Positions 24,057-32,037 of a DNA stretch of 64,000 nt are shown here, piece after piece. The translations under genes were made by a program, and so were the position numbers. Every line of letters begins with the position of its first letter. The first letter of the stretch is position 1. Origin of the DNA: a virus; the IMG/VR virus record IMGVR_UViG_3300033553_000116, positions 50,247 to 114,246 of that record; one strand, 5' to 3'. The notes beneath the pieces were generated by a model. The model saw nothing but the letters and a program-made list of their open reading frames with translations, did not search any database and was not told where the DNA came from.

Positions 24057-24749
24057 ATGACAATATTACACGATAAGGCAATTGAGGCCTTATGTACACC
24101 AGTAGATGACCTAACTCGCTTTAAGTACCAGAAAATAACACTCTTGGAAAAGCAAGGACTAGTATCCACATATAAGGTTGATGATGAGATCATGGGTAAT
24201 GATAAACCAATGATTAGTCCTTTCGTTGCTGAGTTGGTACGTAAAGACTCTACAGGAGCTAAGTTAATTTCATACGGACTTTCTTCAATGGGTTACGATG
24301 TACGTCTATCCAATGATGTCAAGATTTTCACTAACGCAAACTCTACAGTTATCGACCCTATGGTCCATGATGACAATAACTTTGTACAGGCAGAAATTAA
24401 GAAGACTGATATTGGTTTGGACTACTTTATAATTCCACCTAACTCATATGCACTAGGTCATACACTAGAAACATTCTCTGTACCACGAGATGTGATCATT
24501 CTTTGTTTGGGTAAATCTACATATGCGCGTGCAGGGGCCATTATTAATACTACTCCTATTGAACCTGGGTTTGAAGGTCAAGTCGTTATTGAGATTGCAA
24601 ATGGCACACCATCACCAATGCGTGTCTATACAGAAGGTGGGATTGCACAGTTTGTATTCATGCGTGGCATGGAGCCATGTGAAGTAAGTTATGCTGACCG
24701 TGGTGGTAAGTACCAAGGGCAAACTGGTCTAACTCATTCTAAGGTTTAA
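24057..24749 (+). CDS. dcd: dCTP deaminase
   Basis: Deaminates dCTP to dUTP (or to dUMP in bifunctional members), feeding dUMP to thymidylate synthase. 230 residues. The trimeric dUTPase-like fold shows as SYGLSSMGYDVRLSNDVKIF, IIPPNSYALGHTLETFSVPRDVI, GKSTYARAGAIINTTPIEPGFEG (substrate loop with the catalytic Glu of the family) and GGIAQFVFM. An extra 60 residues precede the domain, longer than the usual enzyme of about 190. No separate dUTPase is seen in the window, which would fit either a bifunctional enzyme or one of the MazG-like proteins doing that step. Confidence 0.88.
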   Translation: MTILHDKAIEALCTPVDDLTRFKYQKITLLEKQGLVSTYKVDDEIMGNDKPMISPFVAELVRKDSTGAKLISYGLSSMGYDVRLSNDVKIFTNANSTVIDPMVHDDNNFVQAEIKKTDIGLDYFIIPPNSYALGHTLETFSVPRDVIILCLGKSTYARAGAIINTTPIEPGFEGQVVIEIANGTPSPMRVYTEGGIAQFVFMRGMEPCEVSYADRGGKYQGQTGLTHSKV

Positions 24750-24763
24750 TTAAAGGGCGCAAT

Positions 24764-25132
24764 ATGAATGATAAATTTATTAACAGTCACTATGAGAGTG
24801 AGGATGATGTCTTTTTACACTTTGACATAGAAGCACTCAAGGTCAAGATAAGTGATGCTGAAAAGCAGATAAAGGATTTAGAATCTGGAGTTGAATCACT
24901 ATTAACTCCATTAATTATTTTATTAATGTTAACAATTTATTTATCTATTGTGGCGTTCTATAAAGGTGATCCTATTACAGGCATAGGTGTAGTAATTACC
25001 GCATTGATGTCTTCGGAGGTACACTCTACTAGAAAAGAGAATGTTGAAAAAATATCCAAAAATAAGGATAGGGTGAATGCCTATAAAAGAGAGTTAAATA
25101 TTCTAATAGGTCTCGCATTCAATATATATTAG
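24764..25132 (+). CDS. Small membrane protein with two transmembrane helices
   Basis: 122 residues. Residues 46-64 (LLTPLIILLMLTIYLSIVAF) and 70-83 (GIGVVITALM) are hydrophobic, with charged helices on both sides. It is the first of three neighbouring proteins of equal length and topology. The role is unknown. Confidence 0.8.
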   Translation: MNDKFINSHYESEDDVFLHFDIEALKVKISDAEKQIKDLESGVESLLTPLIILLMLTIYLSIVAFYKGDPITGIGVVITALMSSEVHSTRKENVEKISKNKDRVNAYKRELNILIGLAFNIY

Positions 25133-25162
25133 TAAGTTTAATTTAATATAGGAGGCACCACC

Positions 25163-25513
25163 ATGGGTAAAATGAATGATATTGTAGATACTACTTACGC
25201 ATTTAAAAAGAGTACTTATTGGACTAGACTTGTTCAATATGCATCACAGATTACCGTAGCCAAACGGAAAAGAAATATATGGGGTGTAATATTCCTATTA
25301 TCGGTGGCTACTTATATTGGGTTAGGGTATGTAACTATAATCGCCCCCACTAGTACTGAAGATTTATCTTGGTACATAATGGTGATACCTATTACGTTTG
25401 CCAGCTTAATACCAATACCTACACACCTCTATATGCAGAATGTAATGAGGATTAGGAGATTGCAGGCCAATGTTAGATGGACGGAAAATGCCATTAGGGA
25501 TTTTGATCTATAA
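25163..25513 (+). CDS. Small membrane protein with two transmembrane helices
   Basis: 116 residues; AGGAGGCACCACC is a very strong ribosome binding site. Two hydrophobic segments (about residues 40-58 and 69-90) form a hairpin, and the C-terminus (RIRRLQANVRWTENAIRD) is a charged helix as in its neighbours. Confidence 0.8.
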   Translation: MGKMNDIVDTTYAFKKSTYWTRLVQYASQITVAKRKRNIWGVIFLLSVATYIGLGYVTIIAPTSTEDLSWYIMVIPITFASLIPIPTHLYMQNVMRIRRLQANVRWTENAIRDFDL

Positions 25514-25537
25514 ACCTACAGTAAGGAAATTAAAAAA

Positions 25538-25900
25538 ATGACCAAAGAAAAAGATAGAATATTTTTAGAATTCGGTAGAGATGTTTTTGAAGAAGATTTG
25601 CAGAAAGTGCTAGAAAGACGTGAGGCATACATGCATACTCTAAAGCCATGGACTAAGGCTATGTATGGATATGTTATCCTTGCATTGTTTGTAGCTTATC
25701 TAATTTCACTGTATAGTGGTAGCGTAGCTGCAATCGTGGGGATACTATCAGTAGTACCATTGATGGTCATTATGAAAATATGGTTAGGTATCAGTGCTGA
25801 CATCCATGGCACCTTCAGACAAACTGAAATTTTAATTAAGAGAGTAAAGTCTTATCAGGACCAACTTGACATTCTAGATGAATTGGTTGTCAACGGATAA
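25538..25900 (+). CDS. Small membrane protein with two transmembrane helices
   Basis: 120 residues. Transmembrane segments lie at about 44-60 and 65-84, with a long helix before them and a coiled-coil-like tail (ILIKRVKSYQDQLDILDEL). Same layout as the two genes upstream, suggesting they arose by duplication or form one complex. The role is unknown. Confidence 0.8.
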   Translation: MTKEKDRIFLEFGRDVFEEDLQKVLERREAYMHTLKPWTKAMYGYVILALFVAYLISLYSGSVAAIVGILSVVPLMVIMKIWLGISADIHGTFRQTEILIKRVKSYQDQLDILDELVVNG

Positions 25901-25914
25901 TAAGGGGTATCGTT

Positions 25915-26202
25915 ATGACGTATAATAAAATAACTATAAATGGATCATTGAGTAATTTTAAAAAGGATGATGTTATCTCTATGGAGTTATCTGAAACTTT
26001 TATGAGAGTGGACATGCATAAAGTTTTATTATCATTACTTTCACCTGATCAAGTTATCAAAGCGGGTACGTTTAGAGACCCTACCCAATTCCAATTAATC
26101 AAAACTGAAATACCGGTATTAAAATCGTTAGTAGAAGAAGCAATTAAAGAAAAGAATTATCCGATCATTAATTGGCCGGATTTATATTTTAAAGTACTGT
26201 AA
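25915..26202 (+). CDS. Unknown 95-residue protein
   Basis: AAGGGGTATCGTT precedes ATG 25915. A soluble alpha/beta protein with no recognisable domain, in the same tightly packed run as the membrane proteins. Confidence 0.8.
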   Translation: MTYNKITINGSLSNFKKDDVISMELSETFMRVDMHKVLLSLLSPDQVIKAGTFRDPTQFQLIKTEIPVLKSLVEEAIKEKNYPIINWPDLYFKVL

Positions 26203-26221
26203 ATATTCTTAGGGGTAGATC

Positions 26222-26389
26222 ATGCAAAGGGACTATAATCAAAATAGACGTAGTGGATTAATAATGGGTTTACCTAAACCTAAACCACGTATTCCTGAGT
26301 CAGTCACTAGATGTGCTGGTGCTGTCGTTGTAATAGGGTTAGTTATTGGTATACTAGTAGCTATGCAAAATTTAGAATATTTCATGTAA
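26222..26389 (+). CDS. 55-residue single-pass membrane protein
   Basis: TAGGGGTAGATC precedes ATG 26222. Residues 1-32 are basic (NQNRRSG, PKPKPR), followed by one transmembrane helix (CAGAVVVIGLVIGILVAM). The positive-inside rule predicts the N-terminus in the cytoplasm. Spacing to both neighbours is about ten bases. Confidence 0.75.
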   Translation: MQRDYNQNRRSGLIMGLPKPKPRIPESVTRCAGAVVVIGLVIGILVAMQNLEYFM

Positions 26390-26398
26390 AGGGGAACT

Positions 26399-26791
26399 AT
26401 GGGTTTCAATCTAGAAAATTTTATATATGCTGTACTAACTCTAGCGCTAGGGTTTTTAGTGTATAAGGGTATCCAGTGGATTAGATTCACGTCATACGCT
26501 GCAAAGAGAGGCGTACCGATAGGTATGTTTGATGAACTGTTTGAAGGATACACTGTGTTTATTATTAAACACGATGGTCGAAGAGCGGTACGGAATTTCA
26601 CACCCTGTACTAATTCGGAAACATTTCTTCATTACCTAACAACCGTTAAAGCAAAATACATTATAGTTCAAGCTACCATTAGGTCTGGTGATAAGGTCTA
26701 TAAGTTTGGAACTAATGCAGAAGACTTTGTTGTTAAATTGAAAATGAGCATAGCAGTCGACAACGTTGCAGAGGCAGTAGCTAATAAATAA
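26399..26791 (+). CDS. Membrane-anchored unknown protein
   Basis: 130 residues with an N-terminal transmembrane helix (FIYAVLTLALGFLVYKGI, residues 8-25) and a soluble alpha/beta domain of about 95 residues. AAGGGGAAC is the ribosome binding site. It is part of the membrane protein cluster. Confidence 0.8.
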   Translation: MGFNLENFIYAVLTLALGFLVYKGIQWIRFTSYAAKRGVPIGMFDELFEGYTVFIIKHDGRRAVRNFTPCTNSETFLHYLTTVKAKYIIVQATIRSGDKVYKFGTNAEDFVVKLKMSIAVDNVAEAVANK

Positions 26792-26803
26792 AAGGATATG
26801 GTA

Positions 26804-27025
26804 ATGAGTAAAACAGCACAGAGAAAGGTAACAGCATATAACCGTGGTCATAAGGAAGGACTTAAAGGACTTGATCGTAACATTTTTTATTCTAATCCTA
26901 AACAGAAATTCCGTGGACATGAATTCAGTCAGTGGAATGCTGGGTTCATGGAAGGTCAGCGCGAACACCGTGAACGAGTTAGAGCTGGTGAAATCCCTGC
27001 AGTAATTGCTTGGGAAGATTTGTAA
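26804..27025 (+). CDS. Small RMF-like protein
   Basis: 73 residues from ATG 26804; AAAAGGA lies seven bases upstream, so the earlier ATG 26798 is too close to it. TAYNRGHKEGLKGLDRNIFY ... SQWNAGFMEGQREHRERV resembles the ribosome modulation factor layout (A..RGY..G..G......P.......W..GW). In bacteria RMF inactivates ribosomes by dimerising them. A similar protein is encoded at 21099. Function here is inferred from the pattern alone. Confidence 0.6.
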   Translation: MSKTAQRKVTAYNRGHKEGLKGLDRNIFYSNPKQKFRGHEFSQWNAGFMEGQREHRERVRAGEIPAVIAWEDL

Positions 27026-27049
27026 ATAAATATCAATGGAGCAGTAAAA

Positions 27050-27316
27050 ATGACAAATGGTTACCCCACTAGTAAATCAACAAAAGTAGTAAATGATGCT
27101 AGCAAGTACGTTAAGATAGTAAATGATTTAGGGGTACATGAATTAAGTGACAGCCTTGGCATTACTGTTGCCTGCTATGATAGTCCTGAGACCGCAGCTA
27201 AGTGGTTAGATGACTTGCAGAATAAATTAGCATTACTACCGGTAACACCAGAGACGATACAGGCTAGTAATAGACTTTACGAAATCTACCGGGTAATGAC
27301 CGATAATACTTTATAG
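27050..27316 (+). CDS. Unknown 88-residue helical protein
   Basis: CAATGGAGCAGTAAAA precedes ATG 27050. Mostly helical and polar; no domain is recognised. Cotranscribed with neighbours. Confidence 0.8.
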   Translation: MTNGYPTSKSTKVVNDASKYVKIVNDLGVHELSDSLGITVACYDSPETAAKWLDDLQNKLALLPVTPETIQASNRLYEIYRVMTDNTL

Positions 27317-27331
27317 GAAATATTAGAGACT

Positions 27332-27835
27332 ATGGCTGTAAAGAAAAATAAACCCAAAGTACTGAGGCCTGCAAGTAAAATATACTACTTAGCAATCCAA
27401 GAAGATCCCACATCTAATAAGATGGATATTAAATCATTTATCAAGGGTTCTAGAATGGGAGTTCTTAATAAACGATTCGAATTAGATCTTGATGAAATGA
27501 GAACTCTATGGCAATTCGCCATTGTCTCATATGGGGAAAATGATGAAGGTTTGTATAAGGACTTTACCTTCGCTAGAACCAGAACACCTGTTAGTAAATC
27601 AAATATTGATATCGGTAAACTAGTAGCCAATATTGTTAAAATGACCGCAGATCCCTTTGAAGATAACGAGATATTTGCTAGAGGCTATATCCTTTCTCCA
27701 GCAAATAAGGAAATGAAACTACCTGAACTTTTAGCACTCAGGCAGGATCAGTTAGCATTAACAGTACATGACTTAGAAAGCCTTAAAGATGTCAATGGTA
27801 TCGAGCCATCTGTATTTGAATTTGAATTAGAATAA
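27332..27835 (+). CDS. Unknown 167-residue protein
   Basis: TAGGAAATATTAGAGAC precedes ATG 27332. The N-terminus is basic (KKNKPKVLRPASK); the rest is mixed alpha/beta and acidic toward the end. No domain is recognised. It ends the run of accessory genes before a terminator. Confidence 0.8.
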   Translation: MAVKKNKPKVLRPASKIYYLAIQEDPTSNKMDIKSFIKGSRMGVLNKRFELDLDEMRTLWQFAIVSYGENDEGLYKDFTFARTRTPVSKSNIDIGKLVANIVKMTADPFEDNEIFARGYILSPANKEMKLPELLALRQDQLALTVHDLESLKDVNGIEPSVFEFELE

Positions 27836-27849
27836 TGTAGGTATATAGC

Positions 27850-27892
27850 AAGGGGCCTTAGGGTCCCTTATGCTTTTTTTTTTGTTTAATCG
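27850..27892 (+). terminator. Hairpin terminator with TTATGC and T run
   Basis: AAGGGGCC / GGTCCCTT stem followed by ATGC and a ten-base T run. Confidence 0.85.
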
Positions 27893-27966
27893 CGAAATAT
27901 CTTATAGACGTTTTGCACGAATCTTTTTTTTTAATCGGAGGATTTTTTAATCAAAAAATAAAAGAT

Positions 27967-28344
27967 ATGGAAACCATAGAAGAATATAAAGAAAAATTCG
28001 ATAGCATTATAGATTGTTTAAAAGTAACAAAGAATATAACTCTATATCTAGTCGAACCGCCTGTGCCAGGTACCCCGTTCAAGTTGATTGGATCCTTTGG
28101 ATACCACACCGAGAAAGTTAATGGGTATCTCGAACAACACTATATATTAACTAACCGATCAAAGTTGATATCAACCAGTACACTAAAAGAGGTACAGCTT
28201 TTAATTAAGGTAGGTCAAGCCTTAGAGAAGTATGAGGAGTATGATTATCTAGTACAGGATATCAGACTACCAAGAAGTCACGGATTCAAGGGAATCAAAA
28301 TGTGGTTCAGACAAGCGATGGACATGAATCCTAAGTTTGTATAA
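27967..28344 (+). CDS. Unknown 125-residue protein with unclear start
   Basis: The first in-frame ATG is at 27967, but the only ribosome binding site, CGGAGGA (27937-27942), lies 25 bases upstream, and no ATG, GTG or TTG stands at normal spacing from it. The frame is open further upstream to a TTG at 27913. Either a non-standard start is used or the original start was lost, perhaps through change in the nearby T runs. The protein itself is mixed alpha/beta without a known domain. Confidence 0.7.
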   Translation: METIEEYKEKFDSIIDCLKVTKNITLYLVEPPVPGTPFKLIGSFGYHTEKVNGYLEQHYILTNRSKLISTSTLKEVQLLIKVGQALEKYEEYDYLVQDIRLPRSHGFKGIKMWFRQAMDMNPKFV

Positions 28345-28356
28345 AAAACAGAATAG

Positions 28357-28386
28357 AGAGAGTGGCTCGAGCCACTCTCTTCTATG
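28357..28386. terminator. Bidirectional terminator
   Basis: Perfect 10-base stem AGAGAGTGGC / GCCACTCTCT, followed by TCTATG and a T run, between converging genes. Confidence 0.85.
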
Positions 28387-28399
28387 TTTATTTTTTTAT

Positions 28400-28957
28400 T
28401 TAAACTGGCCAATCAATAGCTTTAATATTAGCAAAGACATTTGCATCTCTAGGTAAGTCAGCAATTGCTTTCTTCATATCCCAAGATTGCTGATATACGT
28501 CAGATACATAACTACCAGCAGCGAATGTCAGATTTATAGCTTCATCCGGAGTTACAAGGTGGTCTATATTTGATTTACCTCGAATAGGAATCACTGGATC
28601 AACAACGCCTTGACCTTTTAACTTCTGTGATTTTGCATTGAGTCCCAGTAATAAAATTTTATCTTTATCTCTAGTTTGAATAATGTCTGGTGTAGTGCCG
28701 CCAAAGACCCAGTCCATACCAGCATTTACACGAATATCTCTTTCATAGGATATTTCTTCGAACTTTTCAGCTACAGCTGTTTTGTAAGCTACCTCACCCA
28801 ATTCAAAATCCCAATCAATAGCCAGTAAGTCTACTTCAGCGCTACCAACCTCACCGTCTATAGTACCTACTACCAATACACCATCTTTAATGGCTCTTGG
28901 TGCATATGGGTACAAGTTACCTAATATTAATTTTTTCTGCTCTAATGTAACTGCCAT
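28400..28957 (-). CDS. Tail fibre assembly chaperone-like protein (DUF4376-like)
   Basis: 185 residues. The C-terminal half, IIQTRDKDKILLLGLNAKSQ...IPIRGKSNIDHLVTPDEAINLTFAAGSYVSDVYQQSWDMKKAI, follows the DUF4376 pattern found in phage tail fibre assembly or tail-associated proteins. Starts one base after the gene before it on the minus strand, with TTTAGGAGTTT as ribosome binding site. It likely assists the adhesin encoded next to it at 28959. Confidence 0.65.
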   Translation of the reverse strand: MAVTLEQKKLILGNLYPYAPRAIKDGVLVVGTIDGEVGSAEVDLLAIDWDFELGEVAYKTAVAEKFEEISYERDIRVNAGMDWVFGGTTPDIIQTRDKDKILLLGLNAKSQKLKGQGVVDPVIPIRGKSNIDHLVTPDEAINLTFAAGSYVSDVYQQSWDMKKAIADLPRDANVFANIKAIDWPV

Positions 28958-28958
28958 A

Positions 28959-29672
28959 CTAAACTCCTAAATACTTAATGCCATTTTTAACTAGAATAAG
29001 GTCACCTGGAAAACTATCTGTTTTACCTAATCTAAAAATCCTAGTGGATACAATAGCGCCAGGTGTTAAGTTGACATCAGTTACTAGATCAGTATCTAGA
29101 GTTTCTACACTATGTAATACAAATGCACTTCCAGCTGCCACTGGGGCAGTTAAATAAAGTAATGAACTACCTACAAATGCAGTAGCATTGTCAGCTTTAA
29201 TAACCGTATATTCAAGACCCCATTTAACATTACCTGCTGTGGCATCTTTTATAGTCCAGTCAGCAAAAAACTTAATACCGGTTCCAGCAACATAATCATC
29301 CGGTATTTTAAAGGTACTCCACACTTCATCTTCTTTATTGGTAACAAATTTTATACCAGCTAGTTTATTAACTATATAGGTAAGTCCTAATTGAGTAGCA
29401 GAAGTTGAATCAGTTGCCTGTATCATTTTCCATATTGGTACAGTGCCAAGGCCACCAAGTGGATGATAGACTAAATCTAATAGAGCTATAATCTCCTCAA
29501 TGGTTAATGTATTCTCATCACCTAACTCAATACCACCAGGACTTACACCGTCATGTAGATGCAAACTCCCAGTCTCTGAATCTTTTGTTACTTGTCCGTT
29601 ATATCCAACAAATGCATTATTTAATGCAGTGGATAATTCTTTACTATATACTTGCCTCTTTACTATTCCCAT
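28959..29672 (-). CDS. Tail protein with Mtd-N-like start
   Basis: 237 residues from the ATG at 29672, preceded by AAGGAATATAAA; an earlier ATG at 29696 precedes that site. The N-terminus (YSKELSTALNNAFVGYNGQVTKDSETGSLHLHDGVSPGG) has the 'DxExxxLhLHDGvTPGG' hallmark found in the Mtd-N domain of phage tail proteins; the protein at 56832 shares it. The rest is beta-rich and of unknown fold. Probably an adhesin or fibre; a TTTTATGTA motif lies about 45 bases upstream. Confidence 0.75.
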   Translation of the reverse strand: MGIVKRQVYSKELSTALNNAFVGYNGQVTKDSETGSLHLHDGVSPGGIELGDENTLTIEEIIALLDLVYHPLGGLGTVPIWKMIQATDSTSATQLGLTYIVNKLAGIKFVTNKEDEVWSTFKIPDDYVAGTGIKFFADWTIKDATAGNVKWGLEYTVIKADNATAFVGSSLLYLTAPVAAGSAFVLHSVETLDTDLVTDVNLTPGAIVSTRIFRLGKTDSFPGDLILVKNGIKYLGV

Positions 29673-29715
29673 TTTTATATTCCTTGGTGACCGCAATCAC
29701 AATAAAAAAATCTTA

Positions 29716-29724
29716 TACATAAAA
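29716..29724 (-). promoter_or_regulatory. Late promoter-like motif
   Basis: Minus strand reads CTGATTTTATGTATAAG, sharing 13 bases with the palindromic site at 17828-17840. It lies about 45 bases before the tail gene at 29672. Confidence 0.55.
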
Positions 29725-29762
29725 TCAGCTATAATACAATAACTTATAAAAAACAAAGCATA

Positions 29763-29795
29763 ATACACTGCAGGTTTCCCCGCAGTGTATGGTCT
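29763..29795. terminator. Terminator of the helicase gene
   Basis: ATACACTGC / GCAGTGTAT stem with GCATA on its left and TATGG plus T run on its right. It sits after the minus-strand helicase gene and reads as a terminator in both directions. Confidence 0.75.
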
Positions 29796-29818
29796 TTTTA
29801 TTTATTTACTACATCAAA

Positions 29819-31342
29819 TTAACCATCGAACCAATCACCACCACCATCTGCAGTTGCTTTACCTCCTACAGACTTCATGGAGAGGTCTTCTCCATTAACA
29901 TCATCTAATACACCACCTACAGGATGGAACGGTAGTACGGTGTATAGATCGGCTTCATTGGTAATAGATATCTTACGGTGTTTACCACGTTGTATAGCTA
30001 AGAATGAACCAACACCCTTTACCTTTTCAATGTGAACGAATAGCTCTAAATCAACTTCTTGGTCAATCTGTTTAGATCCATCGTAGTAACCTTTGTTAGC
30101 AATCTCTTGTACAAAGTTATCAACCCCCTGACGTACCAACATCTTAGCCTCAGTAGATAACTGATGTGGTGTAAGGAATGTAATCCCTCTAGGCGCACAG
30201 AAGTTACGCATGATTCTAAATAGAGCACGAATCTCAGTACCGGCAGGACCAGCTGGTAAACCATTACGGTTAACCATGTTTAAGTAATCACAAACCACTG
30301 CATGGATTTCATAACCCTCAGCTTCGTATTGTAATAAAATATCTAAGACATCAAAGTAGCTAGTTTGGTTAGGTTCCAAACGTAACATTTCAATATGGTA
30401 TCCATTAGCTTCCATGCGTAATTTAATATACGCTGCAGCTTCTTTGATATTTACCTCAGCTGGATCTGGAGTAACACCAGTCTCGTTCTCTTTGAGATTA
30501 GTATAAAGCCACATGATATTCATCGGTAGCTCATTCTCAAGAGACATTTGAATTATCAATGGCTTCTTAGTAGGATCTCTCATATAAGGTTTGTTATATA
30601 AAGCAAGGTGTTTGAACATGTTCATCATGAACCCTGTCTTAAAGTTATGCTGTAGAGCTCCTAGTAGTACAAACTCCCCACGTCTGAATCCTTCACTCTC
30701 ACCAAGCATTCTATTAATAGCTTGATACCCAGTCTTCAATACACCATCAGCACTTATCTCATCAATTGAACGACCCATTAATTCTTCGATACCATCTGGG
30801 TCATCAAAGTTAATAGTATCTACAATAGATGGATGCTTAGCATCAACCAAGTCATGTGTGTATGGTTCTATCTGTGAATATAAATCTCTTACGAAATCAC
30901 GGAAGTCAGTTTTGCCTGGTTCGAAGTTAGCCTTCTTATAAGCTGCTGACATAATGCCACGAACTTCTTCGTTATTTAAATGTTCTCTTAGTCCTTTACG
31001 AAATGCAAGAATCTTAGATTTAAGCTCTTGGTCGTCTTCGCTACTAATGGCATCAGCAACGGCGTTATATAAATATACATTGTCTCTAGTAGCTACTCGA
31101 ATACGCTGTAGCATTTGTGCCTTATCAACTGGTTGGGCTATATCTTGTGAGATTAACCATAATGCAATCATTCGTAACGATAATATGACTTCACTACCTG
31201 AATGCATCTCTACGCTTGTCTCAGGTATCTTGACTGTCTCTAGTACAGATTTACAAAAATCTCTAGAGCCATTATCTTGACCTAATTCGGATTCTAGGTA
31301 TAACAGAGTGATAATGTTCACTAACAACAAGTTTGAATCCAT
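29819..31342 (-). CDS. DnaB-type replicative helicase
   Basis: 507 residues. The RecA-like core is in the C-terminal 300 residues: FRRGEFVLLGALQHNFKTGFMMNMF (about 215-240), a Walker A loop with the family's G....KT spacing; VVCDYLNMVNR, the Walker B strand; and GITFLTPHQLSTEAK, motif 3. The N-terminal 170 residues form the helical domain typical of DnaB. It would unwind DNA ahead of the phage replisome. The final segment is acidic and Gly-rich. AAAGGAACTTG precedes the start. It is divergent from the gene at 31384 with only about 40 bases between them. Confidence 0.85.
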   Translation of the reverse strand: MDSNLLLVNIITLLYLESELGQDNGSRDFCKSVLETVKIPETSVEMHSGSEVILSLRMIALWLISQDIAQPVDKAQMLQRIRVATRDNVYLYNAVADAISSEDDQELKSKILAFRKGLREHLNNEEVRGIMSAAYKKANFEPGKTDFRDFVRDLYSQIEPYTHDLVDAKHPSIVDTINFDDPDGIEELMGRSIDEISADGVLKTGYQAINRMLGESEGFRRGEFVLLGALQHNFKTGFMMNMFKHLALYNKPYMRDPTKKPLIIQMSLENELPMNIMWLYTNLKENETGVTPDPAEVNIKEAAAYIKLRMEANGYHIEMLRLEPNQTSYFDVLDILLQYEAEGYEIHAVVCDYLNMVNRNGLPAGPAGTEIRALFRIMRNFCAPRGITFLTPHQLSTEAKMLVRQGVDNFVQEIANKGYYDGSKQIDQEVDLELFVHIEKVKGVGSFLAIQRGKHRKISITNEADLYTVLPFHPVGGVLDDVNGEDLSMKSVGGKATADGGGDWFDG

Positions 31343-31383
31343 TTTTCAAGTTCCTTTATTTATTTTTTTAGTAGGAGAATACT

Positions 31384-31905
31384 TTGCATATGCAAAAAGT
31401 AATACTAATACCACAGTGGGTGAAGAAAGCATTGGTAGCCAATGATAAAACATTAGTCGATGCACTTAACCCAGAAATTATTTCGTCTACATTATCAGAC
31501 GATGATGTTGGCTTTTACATATTCATTAACGAGAGTATGGATCTTTTAAAGGACCTTCTTGGAAATAGTTTCCTAACAGGCCGCACTGTAATGGGATTTT
31601 CTGAGGAGCAGCTAGTAATTTTTAAAGACCATGTCTTAAGATATGAAATATTAAATTCACAACAGCCTCTAGATGTAATCGAAGCCCTTTTCGGGAACCT
31701 ATCTGAATATACAGATACTACAAAGATCGATTTAGAAGTTGTTGAGCTAAACGAAGATACTATAGGCATTATACCTATTTACAATGAAAACAATAATGGT
31801 ACGAAAGACACCATCAATAAACTGGTAGAGATACTAGATAAGAAAATGATATTTGCTGACCTTTGTACAACGTCTATCTTTAAGCAATGTCTTACAAATA
31901 TTTAA
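31384..31905 (+). CDS. Unknown protein upstream of major capsid gene
   Basis: About 173 residues. TAGGAG at 31372-31377 is at ideal distance from TTG 31384 and somewhat far from ATG 31390, so either may be the start. Acidic, with helices and two central Asp/Glu-rich segments; no domain is recognised. Its position just before the capsid gene suggests a head-related function. Confidence 0.75.
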   Translation: MHMQKVILIPQWVKKALVANDKTLVDALNPEIISSTLSDDDVGFYIFINESMDLLKDLLGNSFLTGRTVMGFSEEQLVIFKDHVLRYEILNSQQPLDVIEALFGNLSEYTDTTKIDLEVVELNEDTIGIIPIYNENNNGTKDTINKLVEILDKKMIFADLCTTSIFKQCLTNI

Positions 31906-32037
31906 AAACTTTAAAATAATGATGAGTAATGTATCATATAGACTTGCGTCTAAAATCAATGTTGATACTTTTGGCATTGATGTTTGTTTTAATATTACTT
32001 TAAACCCCCACTAACAAGAAATGAAGGACTGAGAAAT

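Noticed and set aside
31922-32014. A 30-codon frame before the major capsid gene
   Set aside because: No ribosome binding site and no convincing composition; kept as leader sequence of the capsid transcript.
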